Below are positions 1-8,130 of a stretch of DNA of 18,092 nt, in pieces. Position 1 is the stretch's first letter; every line of letters begins with the position of its first letter. The notes under the pieces were generated by a model that did no database searches, was not told where the DNA came from, and saw only the letters and a program-made list of their open reading frames with translations. The stretch comes from Dehalococcoidia bacterium. GTDB taxonomy: Bacteria; Chloroflexota; Dehalococcoidia; SZUA-161. The position numbers were made by a program, and so were the translations under genes. The stretch is taken from NCBI GenBank assembly GCA_030619685.1, contig JAUXAX010000043.1:1-18092 (forward strand). The letters run 5' to 3'.

Positions 1-41
1 ATCTCCTCATTGGATGTAATCGGGACAAGGATTTGCCTCAA
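1..41 (-). CDS. Probable 5' end of pyrK (dihydroorotate dehydrogenase electron-transfer subunit), partial
   Basis: Only 13 codons plus two bases lie in the window. On the minus strand downstream of carB, a TTG at 41-39 follows AAGGTG with a 5-base spacer. It opens a frame reading M-R-Q-I-L-V-P-I-T-S-N-E-E that runs off the window edge, and a stop lies in frame just upstream of the TTG. An N-E-E-I type start followed by substrate-binding sequence is typical of PyrK ferredoxin-reductase-like proteins, and pyrK/pyrD often follow carB in pyr operons. The identification rests on position and a very short peptide, so it is tentative. It could equally be another gene starting here. Confidence 0.4.
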   Translation of the reverse strand, partial: MRQILVPITSNEE

Positions 42-115
42 CTAAGCACCTTTTTCGTTCTCCCCGTACACTCCACCTCCCCCCTGGCGGTTAAATATTC
101 CCGCAGCGGGCCACA

Positions 116-3100
116 TCAGATGTCTGCATGGTATTCCTGAAGACTCCTGACCTCGCCGTGTCCTTTCCGGAGGGCGGCAATCCCTTTGGCGGCCGAAACC
201 GCTGCCGTGGTGGTGGTGATATAGGGCACCTTGTATTTGATCGCTGCCTTTCTGATATAGGAGTCGTCCCAGACACTCAGCTTGCCGCTGGGCGTATTGA
301 CGACGAGCTGAATCTCACCATTCGCTATGGCGTCTGTTATGTTGGGACTGCCCTCATGTCTCTTCAGAATCAGCTCCGACTCGATGCCGTGCTCAGCCAG
401 GTGATTCCGAGTCCCCACCGTGGCTTTGAGGGCAAATCCGAGTTCGGAGAAACGCCGCGCTACTTCCAAGGCGCGAGTTCGGTCGAGCTCGGACACTGTA
501 ATGAGGACAGTGCCCTCTGAGGGCAGGCGCTGTTTGGCTGCCTCCTGAGCCTTGTAGAACGCAAGGCCTGCGTTTTCAGCCATGCCCAACACTTCTCCCG
601 TCGAGCGCATCTCAGGTCCGAGCACGGGGTCTACCTCGGGGAACATGTCGAAGGGGAAGACCGCCTCCTTGACACCGAAATGCGGGATTGGCCTGCGCTG
701 CAGGTTTAGCTCGCTCAGCTTCTTCCCCAATATCACCTGGGTGGCTATGCGTGCCATCGGTATGCTGCAGACCTTGCTTACCAGTGGCACGGTGCGGCTG
801 GCCCGGGGGTTTGCCTCCAGGATGTACACCCTGTCCTCGTAAATGGCATACTGGACGTTCATCAGCCCCACAACATTCAGCTCCACCGCGATCTTCTTGG
901 TGTATTCCTCGATGGTGTCTATGTGTTTTTGGGGAATGCTGACCGGCGGGATCACGCAGGCGGAGTCACCGGAGTGGATGCCGGCGAGCTCGATATGCTC
1001 CATGACGGCTGGCACGAAGGCATCGGTCCCGTCCGCGATGGCATCGGCCTCGGCCTCTATGGCATTATCCAGGAATTTGTCGATCAGGATCGGACGCTGG
1101 GGAGAGATACCGACCGCCGCCTCTACATACTCACGGAGCATTTCCTCATCATGCACCACCTCCATTGCGCGTCCACCAAGAACGTAGGACGGGCGGACGA
1201 TTAGGGGATAGCCGATATCTGCGGCAATCGCCAAGGCATCCTCCATGTTGCTGGCCATGCCGGATTCAGGCTCGGGGATACCCAGTTCCCTCATGATCTT
1301 TCGGAACCGATCGCGGTCTTCGGCAAGATCGATGGTCTCAGGGCTCGTGCCCAGAATCTTGACCCCCGCGGCCTCGAGTTCGGCTGCGATGTTGAGGGGC
1401 GTCTGGCCTCCGAACTGGCAGATGATGCCCTCCGGCTTCTCCTTCTCGTAGATGGCCAGAACATCCTCAACGGTCAGCGGCTCGAAGTACAGCTTGTCCG
1501 AAGTGTCGTAGTCGGTGGATACGGTCTCCGGGTTGCAGTTTATCATGACCGACTCAATTCCCTCATCGCGCAGGGCGAAGGCCGCATGCACGCAGCAGTA
1601 GTCGAACTCAATGCCCTGGCCTATGCGGTTGGGACCGCCACCGAGAATCATGACCTTTCGGGTGCTGCTTACTCCCACCTTGTCCGGCGCATTGTAGGTG
1701 GAGAAGTAATACGCAGCGTCCTCTACACCGCTTACGGGCACTGGTTCCCATCCCTCAACGACGCCGAGGGCGGTACGCCTGGCTCGGATCTCGGCTTCCG
1801 GCGCCCCGAGAATCTGGGACAGATACTTGTCGGAGAAGCCGTCTTTCTTAGCTTGCACCAGGAGCTCGTCCGGCAGCAGCTTGCCTTTGTGCTTCAGTAA
1901 CTGCTCCTCCAGGTCCACCAGTTCCTTCATCTGCTCGATGAACCAGGGCTTTATATAAGTCCGCTTATAAAGGTCGCTGATATCTGCCCCCTTGCGCAGG
2001 GCTTCGTACATGATGAACTGCCGCTCACTGGAGGGCTCGCGGAGCATATCCATCAGTTCCTCCAGCGACCTGTTGTGAAAGTCCTTGGCGAAGCCCAGGC
2101 CGTATCGACCATTTTCCAGCGACCGGATGGACTTCTGAAAGGCTTCCTTGTAGGTCTTTCCAATGCTCATGACCTCGCCGACAGCACGCATCTGGGTGCC
2201 GAGCTTGTCTTCGGCACCTTTGAATTTCTCGAACGCCCAGCGGGAGAATTTCACCACCACGTAATCGCCAGAGGGGGTGTACTTCTCCAGTGTCCCGTCC
2301 CGCCAGTAGGGTATCTCGTCCATAGTCAGGCCCCCTGCCAGCATGGAGGACACCATCGCAATGGGGAATCCGGTCGCCTTTGACGCCAGCGCGGACGAGC
2401 GCGAGGTGCGCGGGTTAATCTCGATCACCACCACCCGTCCGGTCTCCGGATCGTGGGCGAATTGAATGTTGGTGCCACCAATGATCTCGATGGCATCTAC
2501 GATGTCGTAGGAGTATTTCTGGAGGCGTTGCTGCAGTTCGGGATCGATGGTCAGCATGGGCGCTGTGCAGAACGAATCTCCGGTGTGCACACCCATGGCG
2601 TCAACGTTCTCGATGAAACAGACGGTGATCTTTTGGCCCTTGGCATCCCGCACGACTTCCAGCTCCAACTCCTCCCATCCAAGGACGGACTCCTCCACCA
2701 GCACCTGTCCGACCAGACTTGCCGACAGGCCGCGACTCCCCACCGTGCGCAGTTCCTCCTGGTTGTAAACCAGCCCGCCTCCGGTGCCGCCCATGGTGTA
2801 GGCGGGACGAAGCACAACCGGAAACCCCAATTTCTCAGCAATTATCTCCATTTCATTGATGGAGCGGGCGACCTCGCTTTTTGGCATCTCGAGACCGATG
2901 CTATTCATGGTATCCTTGAACACCTGGCGGTCCTCGCCGCGCTCGATGGCATCAATGTTTACGCCGATTACCTTTACGCCGTATTTCTCCAGCACCCCCG
3001 ACCTGGCCAGCTCAGAGGAGAGATTCAGTGCTGATTGTCCACCAAGGTTCGGGAGCAGGGCGTCGGGGCGTTCCTTCTCGATGATCTTGGTCATGGTCTC

Positions 3101-3313
3101 CAGATTAAGGGGCTCGATGTAGGTCACGTCTGCCATGCCGGGATCGGTCATGATCGTGGCGGGGTTTGAATTGACCAGCACGATCTTATAACCCAGCTTT
3201 CTCAGCGCCTTGCAAGCCTGTGTACCGGAATAGTCAAACTCGCAGGCCTGGCCGATGATGATGGGGCCGGAACCGATGATCATCACCTTGTCGATATCAG
3301 TGCGCTTGGGCAC
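116..3313 (-). CDS. carB: Carbamoyl-phosphate synthase large subunit
   Basis: Makes carbamoyl phosphate from bicarbonate, two ATP and ammonia delivered by the glutaminase subunit CarA. This is the first step of pyrimidine and arginine synthesis, in the cytoplasm. At 1065 aa it has the usual length (about 1070) and the internally duplicated architecture. The first ATP-grasp half begins with GSGPIIIGQA near residue 14. The second half begins with GGGPNRIGQGIEFDY near residue 560 and contains GGQTPLN. A C-terminal MGS-like allosteric domain spans roughly residues 940-1065. The start is GTG at 3313, preceded by AAGGAGG; an ATG overlapping the spacer is out of frame. It is the last complete gene of the pyr operon. 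No carA is found in the window, so its glutaminase partner must be encoded elsewhere. A short copy of its own 5' end lies immediately upstream at 3343-3408. Confidence 0.97.
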   Translation of the reverse strand: MPKRTDIDKVMIIGSGPIIIGQACEFDYSGTQACKALRKLGYKIVLVNSNPATIMTDPGMADVTYIEPLNLETMTKIIEKERPDALLPNLGGQSALNLSSELARSGVLEKYGVKVIGVNIDAIERGEDRQVFKDTMNSIGLEMPKSEVARSINEMEIIAEKLGFPVVLRPAYTMGGTGGGLVYNQEELRTVGSRGLSASLVGQVLVEESVLGWEELELEVVRDAKGQKITVCFIENVDAMGVHTGDSFCTAPMLTIDPELQQRLQKYSYDIVDAIEIIGGTNIQFAHDPETGRVVVIEINPRTSRSSALASKATGFPIAMVSSMLAGGLTMDEIPYWRDGTLEKYTPSGDYVVVKFSRWAFEKFKGAEDKLGTQMRAVGEVMSIGKTYKEAFQKSIRSLENGRYGLGFAKDFHNRSLEELMDMLREPSSERQFIMYEALRKGADISDLYKRTYIKPWFIEQMKELVDLEEQLLKHKGKLLPDELLVQAKKDGFSDKYLSQILGAPEAEIRARRTALGVVEGWEPVPVSGVEDAAYYFSTYNAPDKVGVSSTRKVMILGGGPNRIGQGIEFDYCCVHAAFALRDEGIESVMINCNPETVSTDYDTSDKLYFEPLTVEDVLAIYEKEKPEGIICQFGGQTPLNIAAELEAAGVKILGTSPETIDLAEDRDRFRKIMRELGIPEPESGMASNMEDALAIAADIGYPLIVRPSYVLGGRAMEVVHDEEMLREYVEAAVGISPQRPILIDKFLDNAIEAEADAIADGTDAFVPAVMEHIELAGIHSGDSACVIPPVSIPQKHIDTIEEYTKKIAVELNVVGLMNVQYAIYEDRVYILEANPRASRTVPLVSKVCSIPMARIATQVILGKKLSELNLQRRPIPHFGVKEAVFPFDMFPEVDPVLGPEMRSTGEVLGMAENAGLAFYKAQEAAKQRLPSEGTVLITVSELDRTRALEVARRFSELGFALKATVGTRNHLAEHGIESELILKRHEGSPNITDAIANGEIQLVVNTPSGKLSVWDDSYIRKAAIKYKVPYITTTTAAVSAAKGIAALRKGHGEVRSLQEYHADI

Positions 3314-3342
3314 ATAAACCTCCTTCGTATTTTATGTAAACA

Positions 3343-3408
3343 CTAGGCCGCCTGCCCGATTATTATCGGCCCCGAGCCGATGACCAGAACTTTAGATGTT
3401 CTCGACAC
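3343..3408 (-). pseudogene. Truncated duplicate of the carB 5' end (21-codon remnant)
   Basis: Reading from GTG at 3408, the frame encodes 21 residues ending KVLVIGSGPIIIGQA-A and then TAG at 3345-3343. This matches the CarB N-terminus (intact gene: KVMIIGSGPIIIGQAC), but with different codons, for example ATA-ATA-ATC instead of ATC-ATC-ATC. It is therefore a diverged copy and not a recent tandem duplication. GAGGA lies about 7 bases upstream of the GTG, as for a real translation start. The stop falls where the conserved acidic/FDYSG continuation should begin. The intact carB starts 29 bases further on with its own ribosome binding site. The simplest reading is a relic of an older or foreign carB cut off by recombination. 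A translated leader peptide is the alternative. Confidence 0.8.
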
Positions 3409-3438
3409 GTCGATTCCTCAGCCTACGCATCCGCTCTG

Positions 3439-4629
3439 CTATGCAACTAGTGCTGACGCAATTGCATATATTACTGACGCTACGAGCGCGCCGACAAGTG
3501 CTGCTTGAAGGTTTGACCGCCCTGTCGTCACGGTTCGAGTCTCTTCTTCGAAAAACCGCACCCCTTGCAGGAGGGGTGAGAAGTCCGTCTTCGCTACATC
3601 ACTCACCAATTCATCGAAGTAATTCCACATTTCTCGCAGGAATGTGTTTTGCAAAACCTGCGCTTTGAATTGGCGTCGCTCTTGTGTCATAGCAGCATGC
3701 AAATCCATGAGAGTCACATATATCTCGTAAGCTTGTCGAATCCCTTCTCGCAGTTGCCTTAGATTGGCCGAACGTTTTATCATGTCGCGAGGGTTCCATG
3801 AGCTCAGTGCCAGAAGGTTCTGGTGAGCCAAACTGAGTGTTTGGAACTTGCTTCTGAAATCGATCTCAGTAGTCATAATCTCGTGACGAAGGAGAAGGTT
3901 TCCGTGATGTTCTTTGATGGCGTGGCCCACGCTGTAAAAGAATTCTTCGATGTGCTCTTCCGGAGCACCACCGTTTTGAAAGGGAAAGAACACATAAAGA
4001 TCATTGTCGCTTGCCATAGCGGTTGGTGAACTTAGCTCAACTTCATCATCTACAAATGTGAAATAAATGGCCGGGTGGAGCATTATCGGTCCTATTTTCG
4101 TAACCTGCCAAAGCTCTGACTGTTCGAAACAGGACTTTATAATCTTCATCGCCTCCAGACCAAACTGCCAGGCATACCACCTATCTCCAATGGAGCTGGT
4201 TTCACCAAAGACCAAGAATATCGCTCCATCGTATAGAATATTGAAGGTTTCTAAGACTTCTCCTGAATACCAAGCTGGAATCTCTTGATTCTTGCGAGGC
4301 CATATTGCTTGAAACTTGATACAGTCGAAGAAATTCGGCACGAATCCACTGACATCGTACACGCTAATTCCTTCCTCTCGATTTCGTTCCTCTTCCACGT
4401 AGAGGCTACCTATGAGTTCTGGGGCCATATTTCGTGAACAACTGACAACGTTTGGCGTATTGTTCAAGCACTTTATCATCTCGCTAGGGAATTCCACAAA
4501 ACGTTTGTCCAGTTCCTCACGAGACATAGATTCAGCAATATCTTTCGATGCGGGTGACACGAGAAAGGTATTCCCAATCTTGGCAATATATTGTTTCTTA
4601 CTGTGGCTCAAAAGTTCCTCTATAGTCAT
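3439..4629 (-). CDS. Uncharacterised protein with C-terminal membrane anchor, at the carA position
   Basis: A 396-aa protein I do not recognise. Residues 1-250 look like a soluble globular region rich in aromatics (GDRWYAWQFG at 148-157; LYVFFPFQNGG at 211-221). Residues 255-345 are mostly charged and helical, probably coiled coil. Residues 374-396 form a hydrophobic stretch rich in Ala, Val, Leu and Ile, ending at the stop codon, which suggests a tail anchor in the cytoplasmic membrane. There is no signal peptide. The start is ATG at 4629 with GGGGGAA upstream. It sits between pyrC (33 bases away) and carB in the same orientation, where carA would be expected. Base composition is lower in GC than its neighbours: one 60-base line at 4081 has 25 G/C by hand count, against 34 in a carB line at 2041. 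Horizontal acquisition is likely and the function is unknown. Confidence 0.75.
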   Translation of the reverse strand: MTIEELLSHSKKQYIAKIGNTFLVSPASKDIAESMSREELDKRFVEFPSEMIKCLNNTPNVVSCSRNMAPELIGSLYVEEERNREEGISVYDVSGFVPNFFDCIKFQAIWPRKNQEIPAWYSGEVLETFNILYDGAIFLVFGETSSIGDRWYAWQFGLEAMKIIKSCFEQSELWQVTKIGPIMLHPAIYFTFVDDEVELSSPTAMASDNDLYVFFPFQNGGAPEEHIEEFFYSVGHAIKEHHGNLLLRHEIMTTEIDFRSKFQTLSLAHQNLLALSSWNPRDMIKRSANLRQLREGIRQAYEIYVTLMDLHAAMTQERRQFKAQVLQNTFLREMWNYFDELVSDVAKTDFSPLLQGVRFFEEETRTVTTGRSNLQAALVGALVASVIYAIASALVA

Positions 4630-4662
4630 CTGTTCCCCCTAACCATCTCTACGAAGCGCTCG

Positions 4663-6006
4663 CTAGACAACCACCGTCTCCAGCTTTATGGCACCGTCCT
4701 TGTACGAAACCTTCCCGCCAGATATGGTAATCATCACCTTGCCCCTGAGCACAGAGCCGGCAAGCGGCGTATTCTTCCCTTTCGACGCGAAATCATCGGG
4801 GTTTACCACCCACTCCCTCTCAGGGTCAAAAATCGTTACATCGGCGGGAGAGCCGGGCTTTAGCGTACCCAGATCATCTCGCCGCAGCAGGGATGCCGGC
4901 TCATGCGTAAGCTTTGAGATAAGCGTCACCAGGTCAATCCTTCCCTGATGCACCAGCTCCATCAGGCTGCCCAACGCCGTCTCAAATGCGCTGATGCCAA
5001 AGGCAGCCTGGGCGAACTCGCACATCTTGTCCTCCGCGGTGTGAGGCGCATGGTCAGTGGCAATGGCATCGATCACCCCTTCCCTCAAGCCGAGGACAAG
5101 GGCAGCGATGTCTTCCGCTGTTCGCAGCGGCGGGTTGACCTTGGCATTGGTGTTATAGCCAGCAACCATCTCCTCCGTTAGGGTCAGATGATGAGGGGTC
5201 ACCTCAGCGGTAACTAGAACGCCCTCATCCCTGGCGCGGCGGATGAGGTCCACCGAGCCTGCGGTGCTCACATGAGCGATGTGAAGCCTGCCACGGGTCG
5301 ACCCTGCCAGGCCGATGTCCCTGGCAACCATCTTTTCCTCAGCAGCAGCCGGTATCCCTTTAAGCCCCAGTCGGGCCGCAACCGAGCCTTCATTCATTAC
5401 CCCGCCCCGGCTGAGGGTCATGTCTTCGCAGTGGTCGATGATCGGCAAACCGGAGTCCTGGCTGCACTCCAGGGCACGGCGCATAAGGGAGGAATCGGCT
5501 ACCGGACTACCATCGTCGCTGAAGGCGATAACGCCAGATGTGGAAAGCTCGCCGAAATCGGCGAGCTCGCTTCCTGCTCTGCCCTTAGTAACGCATCCTA
5601 CAGGCAAGACGCGAACCACGCCCTCACTGGAGGCTACCCTCCTGATGAACTCCACTGTAGCGCCTGAATCTACAGGCGGATCGGTATTGGGCATACAGCA
5701 GACTGTAGTGAATCCACCCTTAGCTGCAGCACGGGTTCCCGTAGCGATTGTCTCCTTCTCCTCAAATCCAGGTTGGCGCAGGTGGCAGTGAATATCAACA
5801 AGACCGGGGCAGACTACCATCCCCTTGGCATTGACCACCAGGCAGTTCTCAGGCAAAGAGCCCCTGTTTTGTGTGCTCAGCCAACCGATCCTGCCATCAG
5901 AGATGAATAAGTCGCCGGTGGCATCGACCCGCTGCGAGGGGTCGATGATGCGACCACTGCGAATAAGGATGTTCTTGGATTCGTTATCCAAACGATCAGT
6001 TATCAC
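4663..6006 (-). CDS. pyrC: Dihydroorotase (class I)
   Basis: Catalyses reversible cyclisation of N-carbamoyl-aspartate to dihydroorotate, the third step of de novo pyrimidine synthesis, in the cytoplasm. The 447-aa length fits class I bacterial dihydroorotases of the amidohydrolase superfamily. Visible metal-site motifs are DIHCHLRQPG at 71-80 (the HxH pair), HCED and IAHVST in the middle of the barrel, and ATDHAPHT near the C-terminal side carrying the catalytic Asp. The start is GTG at 6006, the only sensible choice: 16 bases separate it from the pyrB stop, with GAGGTG just before it. It is co-transcribed with pyrB and pyrR, so the leader attenuator at 8007-8116 probably controls it. Confidence 0.95.
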   Translation of the reverse strand: MITDRLDNESKNILIRSGRIIDPSQRVDATGDLFISDGRIGWLSTQNRGSLPENCLVVNAKGMVVCPGLVDIHCHLRQPGFEEKETIATGTRAAAKGGFTTVCCMPNTDPPVDSGATVEFIRRVASSEGVVRVLPVGCVTKGRAGSELADFGELSTSGVIAFSDDGSPVADSSLMRRALECSQDSGLPIIDHCEDMTLSRGGVMNEGSVAARLGLKGIPAAAEEKMVARDIGLAGSTRGRLHIAHVSTAGSVDLIRRARDEGVLVTAEVTPHHLTLTEEMVAGYNTNAKVNPPLRTAEDIAALVLGLREGVIDAIATDHAPHTAEDKMCEFAQAAFGISAFETALGSLMELVHQGRIDLVTLISKLTHEPASLLRRDDLGTLKPGSPADVTIFDPEREWVVNPDDFASKGKNTPLAGSVLRGKVMITISGGKVSYKDGAIKLETVVV

Positions 6007-6022
6007 TACACCTCATACCTGA

Positions 6023-7432
6023 TCACGCCCGAAGGGCTCTCTTGCCGGGCTTAAATCCCCGAGCCCGAGCCTTGTCTTCCGAATCGAAAACAAGAAGATT
6101 CTCCGGCTGTATTCTGCCCAGCATAAAACTGTCGGCGCTATAATACCTTTTGCGCTCCACAACCCCCTGGTGCCACTTCGAACTGGCTATATATTGCGGA
6201 TGGATTTCGTGCTCACAGTAGACGCACCTTAGCGTCAAAGGATCGTTCGATACCATTTGGAACGCGGGCTTGATGTACCGCGTCTCGGTCTCTTGATTGG
6301 AGATGCAGTTTTTGTTTAGGCACCTGACGCCGGTGTCACGCTTATAGACGGGATAGTCTCTCTTTTGTACAAAGAATGCCCCCCTCTGCTCAGGGATCTC
6401 AACCTCCTTAGCACCTAGAAGAAGGGATATCAGGGCCATTCTAATTGGCAGTCCACGTGCTGCCTGCTTGAAATACATACTTCGCGGGTCAGCATCTATC
6501 TCATAGGCGAGCTCATCTACACGGGGCAGGGGGTGCATAACAATTGTTTCTCTAAATCCCTTTCCTTTGAGAAGTCTCTTGTCCACTACCGGGTAGCTCT
6601 TCTCCAACTCTTCTCCCTCTGCCACAGGCTCAAGTCTCTCCTTCTGTAGCCTGGTGACATAAAGGGCATCAACCCCTTTCTTCAACTCGATCTGAATACC
6701 GACAGCGGGTATGTTTGCAAGCTGATGCGGACCACTTGGCGTTACGTATACAGCATCCAGGGGAAAAAGCCCCTCTTCATCCACATCTTCCAAACCATCA
6801 TACCTTTCCAGCATACCTGCATATTCCGTAGTTAGCTTCCTTATGACATGTTTCGGCATCTCAAGACCCGGGCTAGGACGAAAATGGATATTTGCGCCGA
6901 ACCTGGCCAGCGCATAGGCTAGGGAATGTACTGTCCGACCGTATTTCAAGTCTCCCCACAGAGCGATCTTCAGCCCCTCAAGGGTTTGCCTCTCTTTCTT
7001 GAGGGTGTAGAGGTCGCACAAGGTCTGGGTTGGATGTTCATGCCCCCCGTCGCCGGCATTTATCACGGGAACATCAGCATAGTCGGCAACCACCTTTGCT
7101 GCCCCCTCCCAGGGATGTCTGATGACAATTATGTCCGCATAGCCTCCCACCACCCTTGCCATATCAGCAATGCTTTCGCCCTTTGCCAGCGAGGTATTAC
7201 TCATTTCCACCACGGATATCACCCTGCCCCCCAACCTGTTCATCGCAGCCTCGAACGACAACCGCGTCCTGGTGCTTGGCTCGAAAAACAGGCTGGCCAT
7301 TATCATGCCCTGGCACAGGTTAGACTGTTCCTTCATTGAGCGAGACATCTCATCTGCCAAGGCGAAAACAGCCTCGATTTCTCCGTTTGAGAGGTCCTCT
7401 ATAGTTATCAGGTCCCTATTTACCAAGCTCAT
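6023..7432 (-). CDS. pyrB: Aspartate carbamoyltransferase with fused PyrI-type zinc domain and extra tail
   Basis: Condenses carbamoyl phosphate with L-aspartate, the committed pyrimidine step. At 469 aa it is far longer than a catalytic chain of about 310. The catalytic part carries STRTR at 53-57, HPTQT at 133-137 and HPLPR at 300-304. An insertion of about 30 residues near 220-250 precedes the YVTRLQKER segment. Residues 371-406 show C-x4-C and C-x2-C (Cys371, 376, 403, 406), with CISN and YCE context as in the zinc domain of the regulatory chain PyrI. The nucleotide-binding half of PyrI is absent. Residues about 427-469 resemble an Ada-type zinc module lacking its cysteines. ATG at 7432 is chosen because GGAGGTG lies 3-5 bases upstream. 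A GTG at 7444 would add four residues but has a worse ribosome binding site. Confidence 0.93.
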   Translation of the reverse strand: MSLVNRDLITIEDLSNGEIEAVFALADEMSRSMKEQSNLCQGMIMASLFFEPSTRTRLSFEAAMNRLGGRVISVVEMSNTSLAKGESIADMARVVGGYADIIVIRHPWEGAAKVVADYADVPVINAGDGGHEHPTQTLCDLYTLKKERQTLEGLKIALWGDLKYGRTVHSLAYALARFGANIHFRPSPGLEMPKHVIRKLTTEYAGMLERYDGLEDVDEEGLFPLDAVYVTPSGPHQLANIPAVGIQIELKKGVDALYVTRLQKERLEPVAEGEELEKSYPVVDKRLLKGKGFRETIVMHPLPRVDELAYEIDADPRSMYFKQAARGLPIRMALISLLLGAKEVEIPEQRGAFFVQKRDYPVYKRDTGVRCLNKNCISNQETETRYIKPAFQMVSNDPLTLRCVYCEHEIHPQYIASSKWHQGVVERKRYYSADSFMLGRIQPENLLVFDSEDKARARGFKPGKRALRA

Positions 7433-7454
7433 AAGCACCTCCACCCTTACTAGC

Positions 7455-8006
7455 CTACACCACTGCCGCTTTGGCTGGACTTACAATCACCACTTCGTCT
7501 ACGCCATCGGTCTCCCTTAGCCGCAACTGAACGCGCTCAGGTCTATAGGAGGGGATGTTCTTCCCCACAAAGTTGGCCTTGATCGGGAGCTCCCGATGTC
7601 CGCGGTCGATGAGCACCGCCAGCAAAATGCGGCGAGGGCGCCCGAAATCTACGAGGGCATCCATAGCAGCGCGAGTGCTCCGCCCGGTGAACAGGACATC
7701 GTCGACCAAGACAACATCCTTGTCTATGATGCTGGTGGGGATGTCGTTGGGGCGAATAACCGGCTGTACGCCAAGGTACGACAGGTCATCGCGGTGCGGC
7801 CCGATGTCGAGGGCGCCGACGGCAATATCCACCTTCTCGAAACCCTTTATCACTTCTGCAATACGGTGAGCCAGAGGCACGCCGCGAGTATGTATGCCGA
7901 TTAGAACCAGGTCATTGCAACCGTCGACACTCTCCACAACCTCATGAGCCATACGGACAATCGCCCGTCGTATGTCGTGCCCCGACATTATTACTTTCTC
8001 AGGCAT
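7455..8006 (-). CDS. pyrR: PyrR, bifunctional pyr operon RNA-binding attenuator / uracil phosphoribosyltransferase
   Basis: PyrR binds the pyr leader RNA when UMP is high and promotes termination; it is also a PRTase-fold protein with weak uracil phosphoribosyltransferase activity. The 183-aa product has the usual length. It contains the PRPP-binding loop [17 protein letters not shown] with two consecutive acidic residues, the N-terminal HDIRRAI helix and an [12 protein letters not shown]-terminal segment typical of the family. ATG at 8006 is preferred over the in-frame ATG at 8039. It starts [11 protein letters not shown] as in homologues and has GGAGG seven bases upstream, whereas the upstream ATG lies in the terminator hairpin without a spaced ribosome binding site. 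It is the first gene of the operon, 22 bases before pyrB, and autoregulated through the leader at 8007-8116. Confidence 0.95.
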   Translation of the reverse strand: MPEKVIMSGHDIRRAIVRMAHEVVESVDGCNDLVLIGIHTRGVPLAHRIAEVIKGFEKVDIAVGALDIGPHRDDLSYLGVQPVIRPNDIPTSIIDKDVVLVDDVLFTGRSTRAAMDALVDFGRPRRILLAVLIDRGHRELPIKANFVGKNIPSYRPERVQLRLRETDGVDEVVIVSPAKAAVV

Positions 8007-8036
8007 AAAAAAACCTCCGCCTTTATCAGGCCGAGG
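8007..8036 (-). terminator. Intrinsic terminator (attenuator) at the end of the pyr leader, overlapping the pyrR ribosome binding site
   Basis: On the minus strand, positions 8036-8014 form a hairpin. The stem is CCTC + GCCT pairing with AGGC + GAGG around one G-G mismatch, and the loop is GATAA. Seven T residues follow (8013-8007) and then the pyrR ATG directly. The 3' arm contains the GGAGG used by pyrR, so the closed hairpin would both end transcription and hide the ribosome binding site. This is the expected position for a PyrR-controlled attenuator. The competing antiterminator pairing is not resolved by eye. Confidence 0.85.
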
Positions 8037-8058
8037 CATCCTTGTCTTTGTTCGATTT

Positions 8059-8072
8059 CCCCTGATTTGGGG
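8059..8072 (-). other. Small GC hairpin in the pyr leader
   Basis: CCCC-AAATCA-GGGG on the minus strand, between the PyrR loop and the terminator. It may be a pausing element or part of the antiterminator. The four-pair stem is short, so significance is uncertain. Confidence 0.35.
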
Positions 8073-8085
8073 CCACTTTTGTCTC

Positions 8086-8116
8086 CCTTCTCAGTCTCTC
8101 CGGGCTGAGTTAAAGG
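8086..8116 (-). promoter_or_regulatory. PyrR-binding anti-antiterminator stem-loop
   Basis: Minus-strand RNA from 8116 folds as lower stem CCTT/AAGG, a three-base TAA bulge on the 5' side, upper stem CTCAG/CTGAG, and a CGGAGAG-containing loop. The 14 bases AGCCCGGAGAGACT match 12 of 14 positions of the PyrR-loop consensus as I recall it (ARUCCNGNGAGGYU), and CTGAGAAGG follows as in Bacillus pyr leaders. The two differing positions lie opposite each other: a C-A pair replaces the usual U-G, so the change looks compensatory. It lies about 10 bases downstream of the predicted transcript start and 50 bases before the terminator. Confidence 0.85.
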
Positions 8117-8130
8117 TCCGATCTGAGTAG

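Noticed and set aside
128..3122. Many plus-strand open frames opposite carB
   Set aside because: They are antisense shadows of a high-GC, fully conserved gene, without ribosome binding sites or known motifs.
8007..8039. Upstream in-frame start for pyrR at 8039
   Set aside because: It would place the terminator hairpin and ribosome binding site inside the protein. ATG 8006 has a well-spaced GGAGG and matches PyrR N-termini.
8059..8072. CCCC/GGGG hairpin considered as the leader terminator
   Set aside because: Only four base pairs and followed by GAAATC, not a U-run; the hairpin at 8014-8036 is the terminator.
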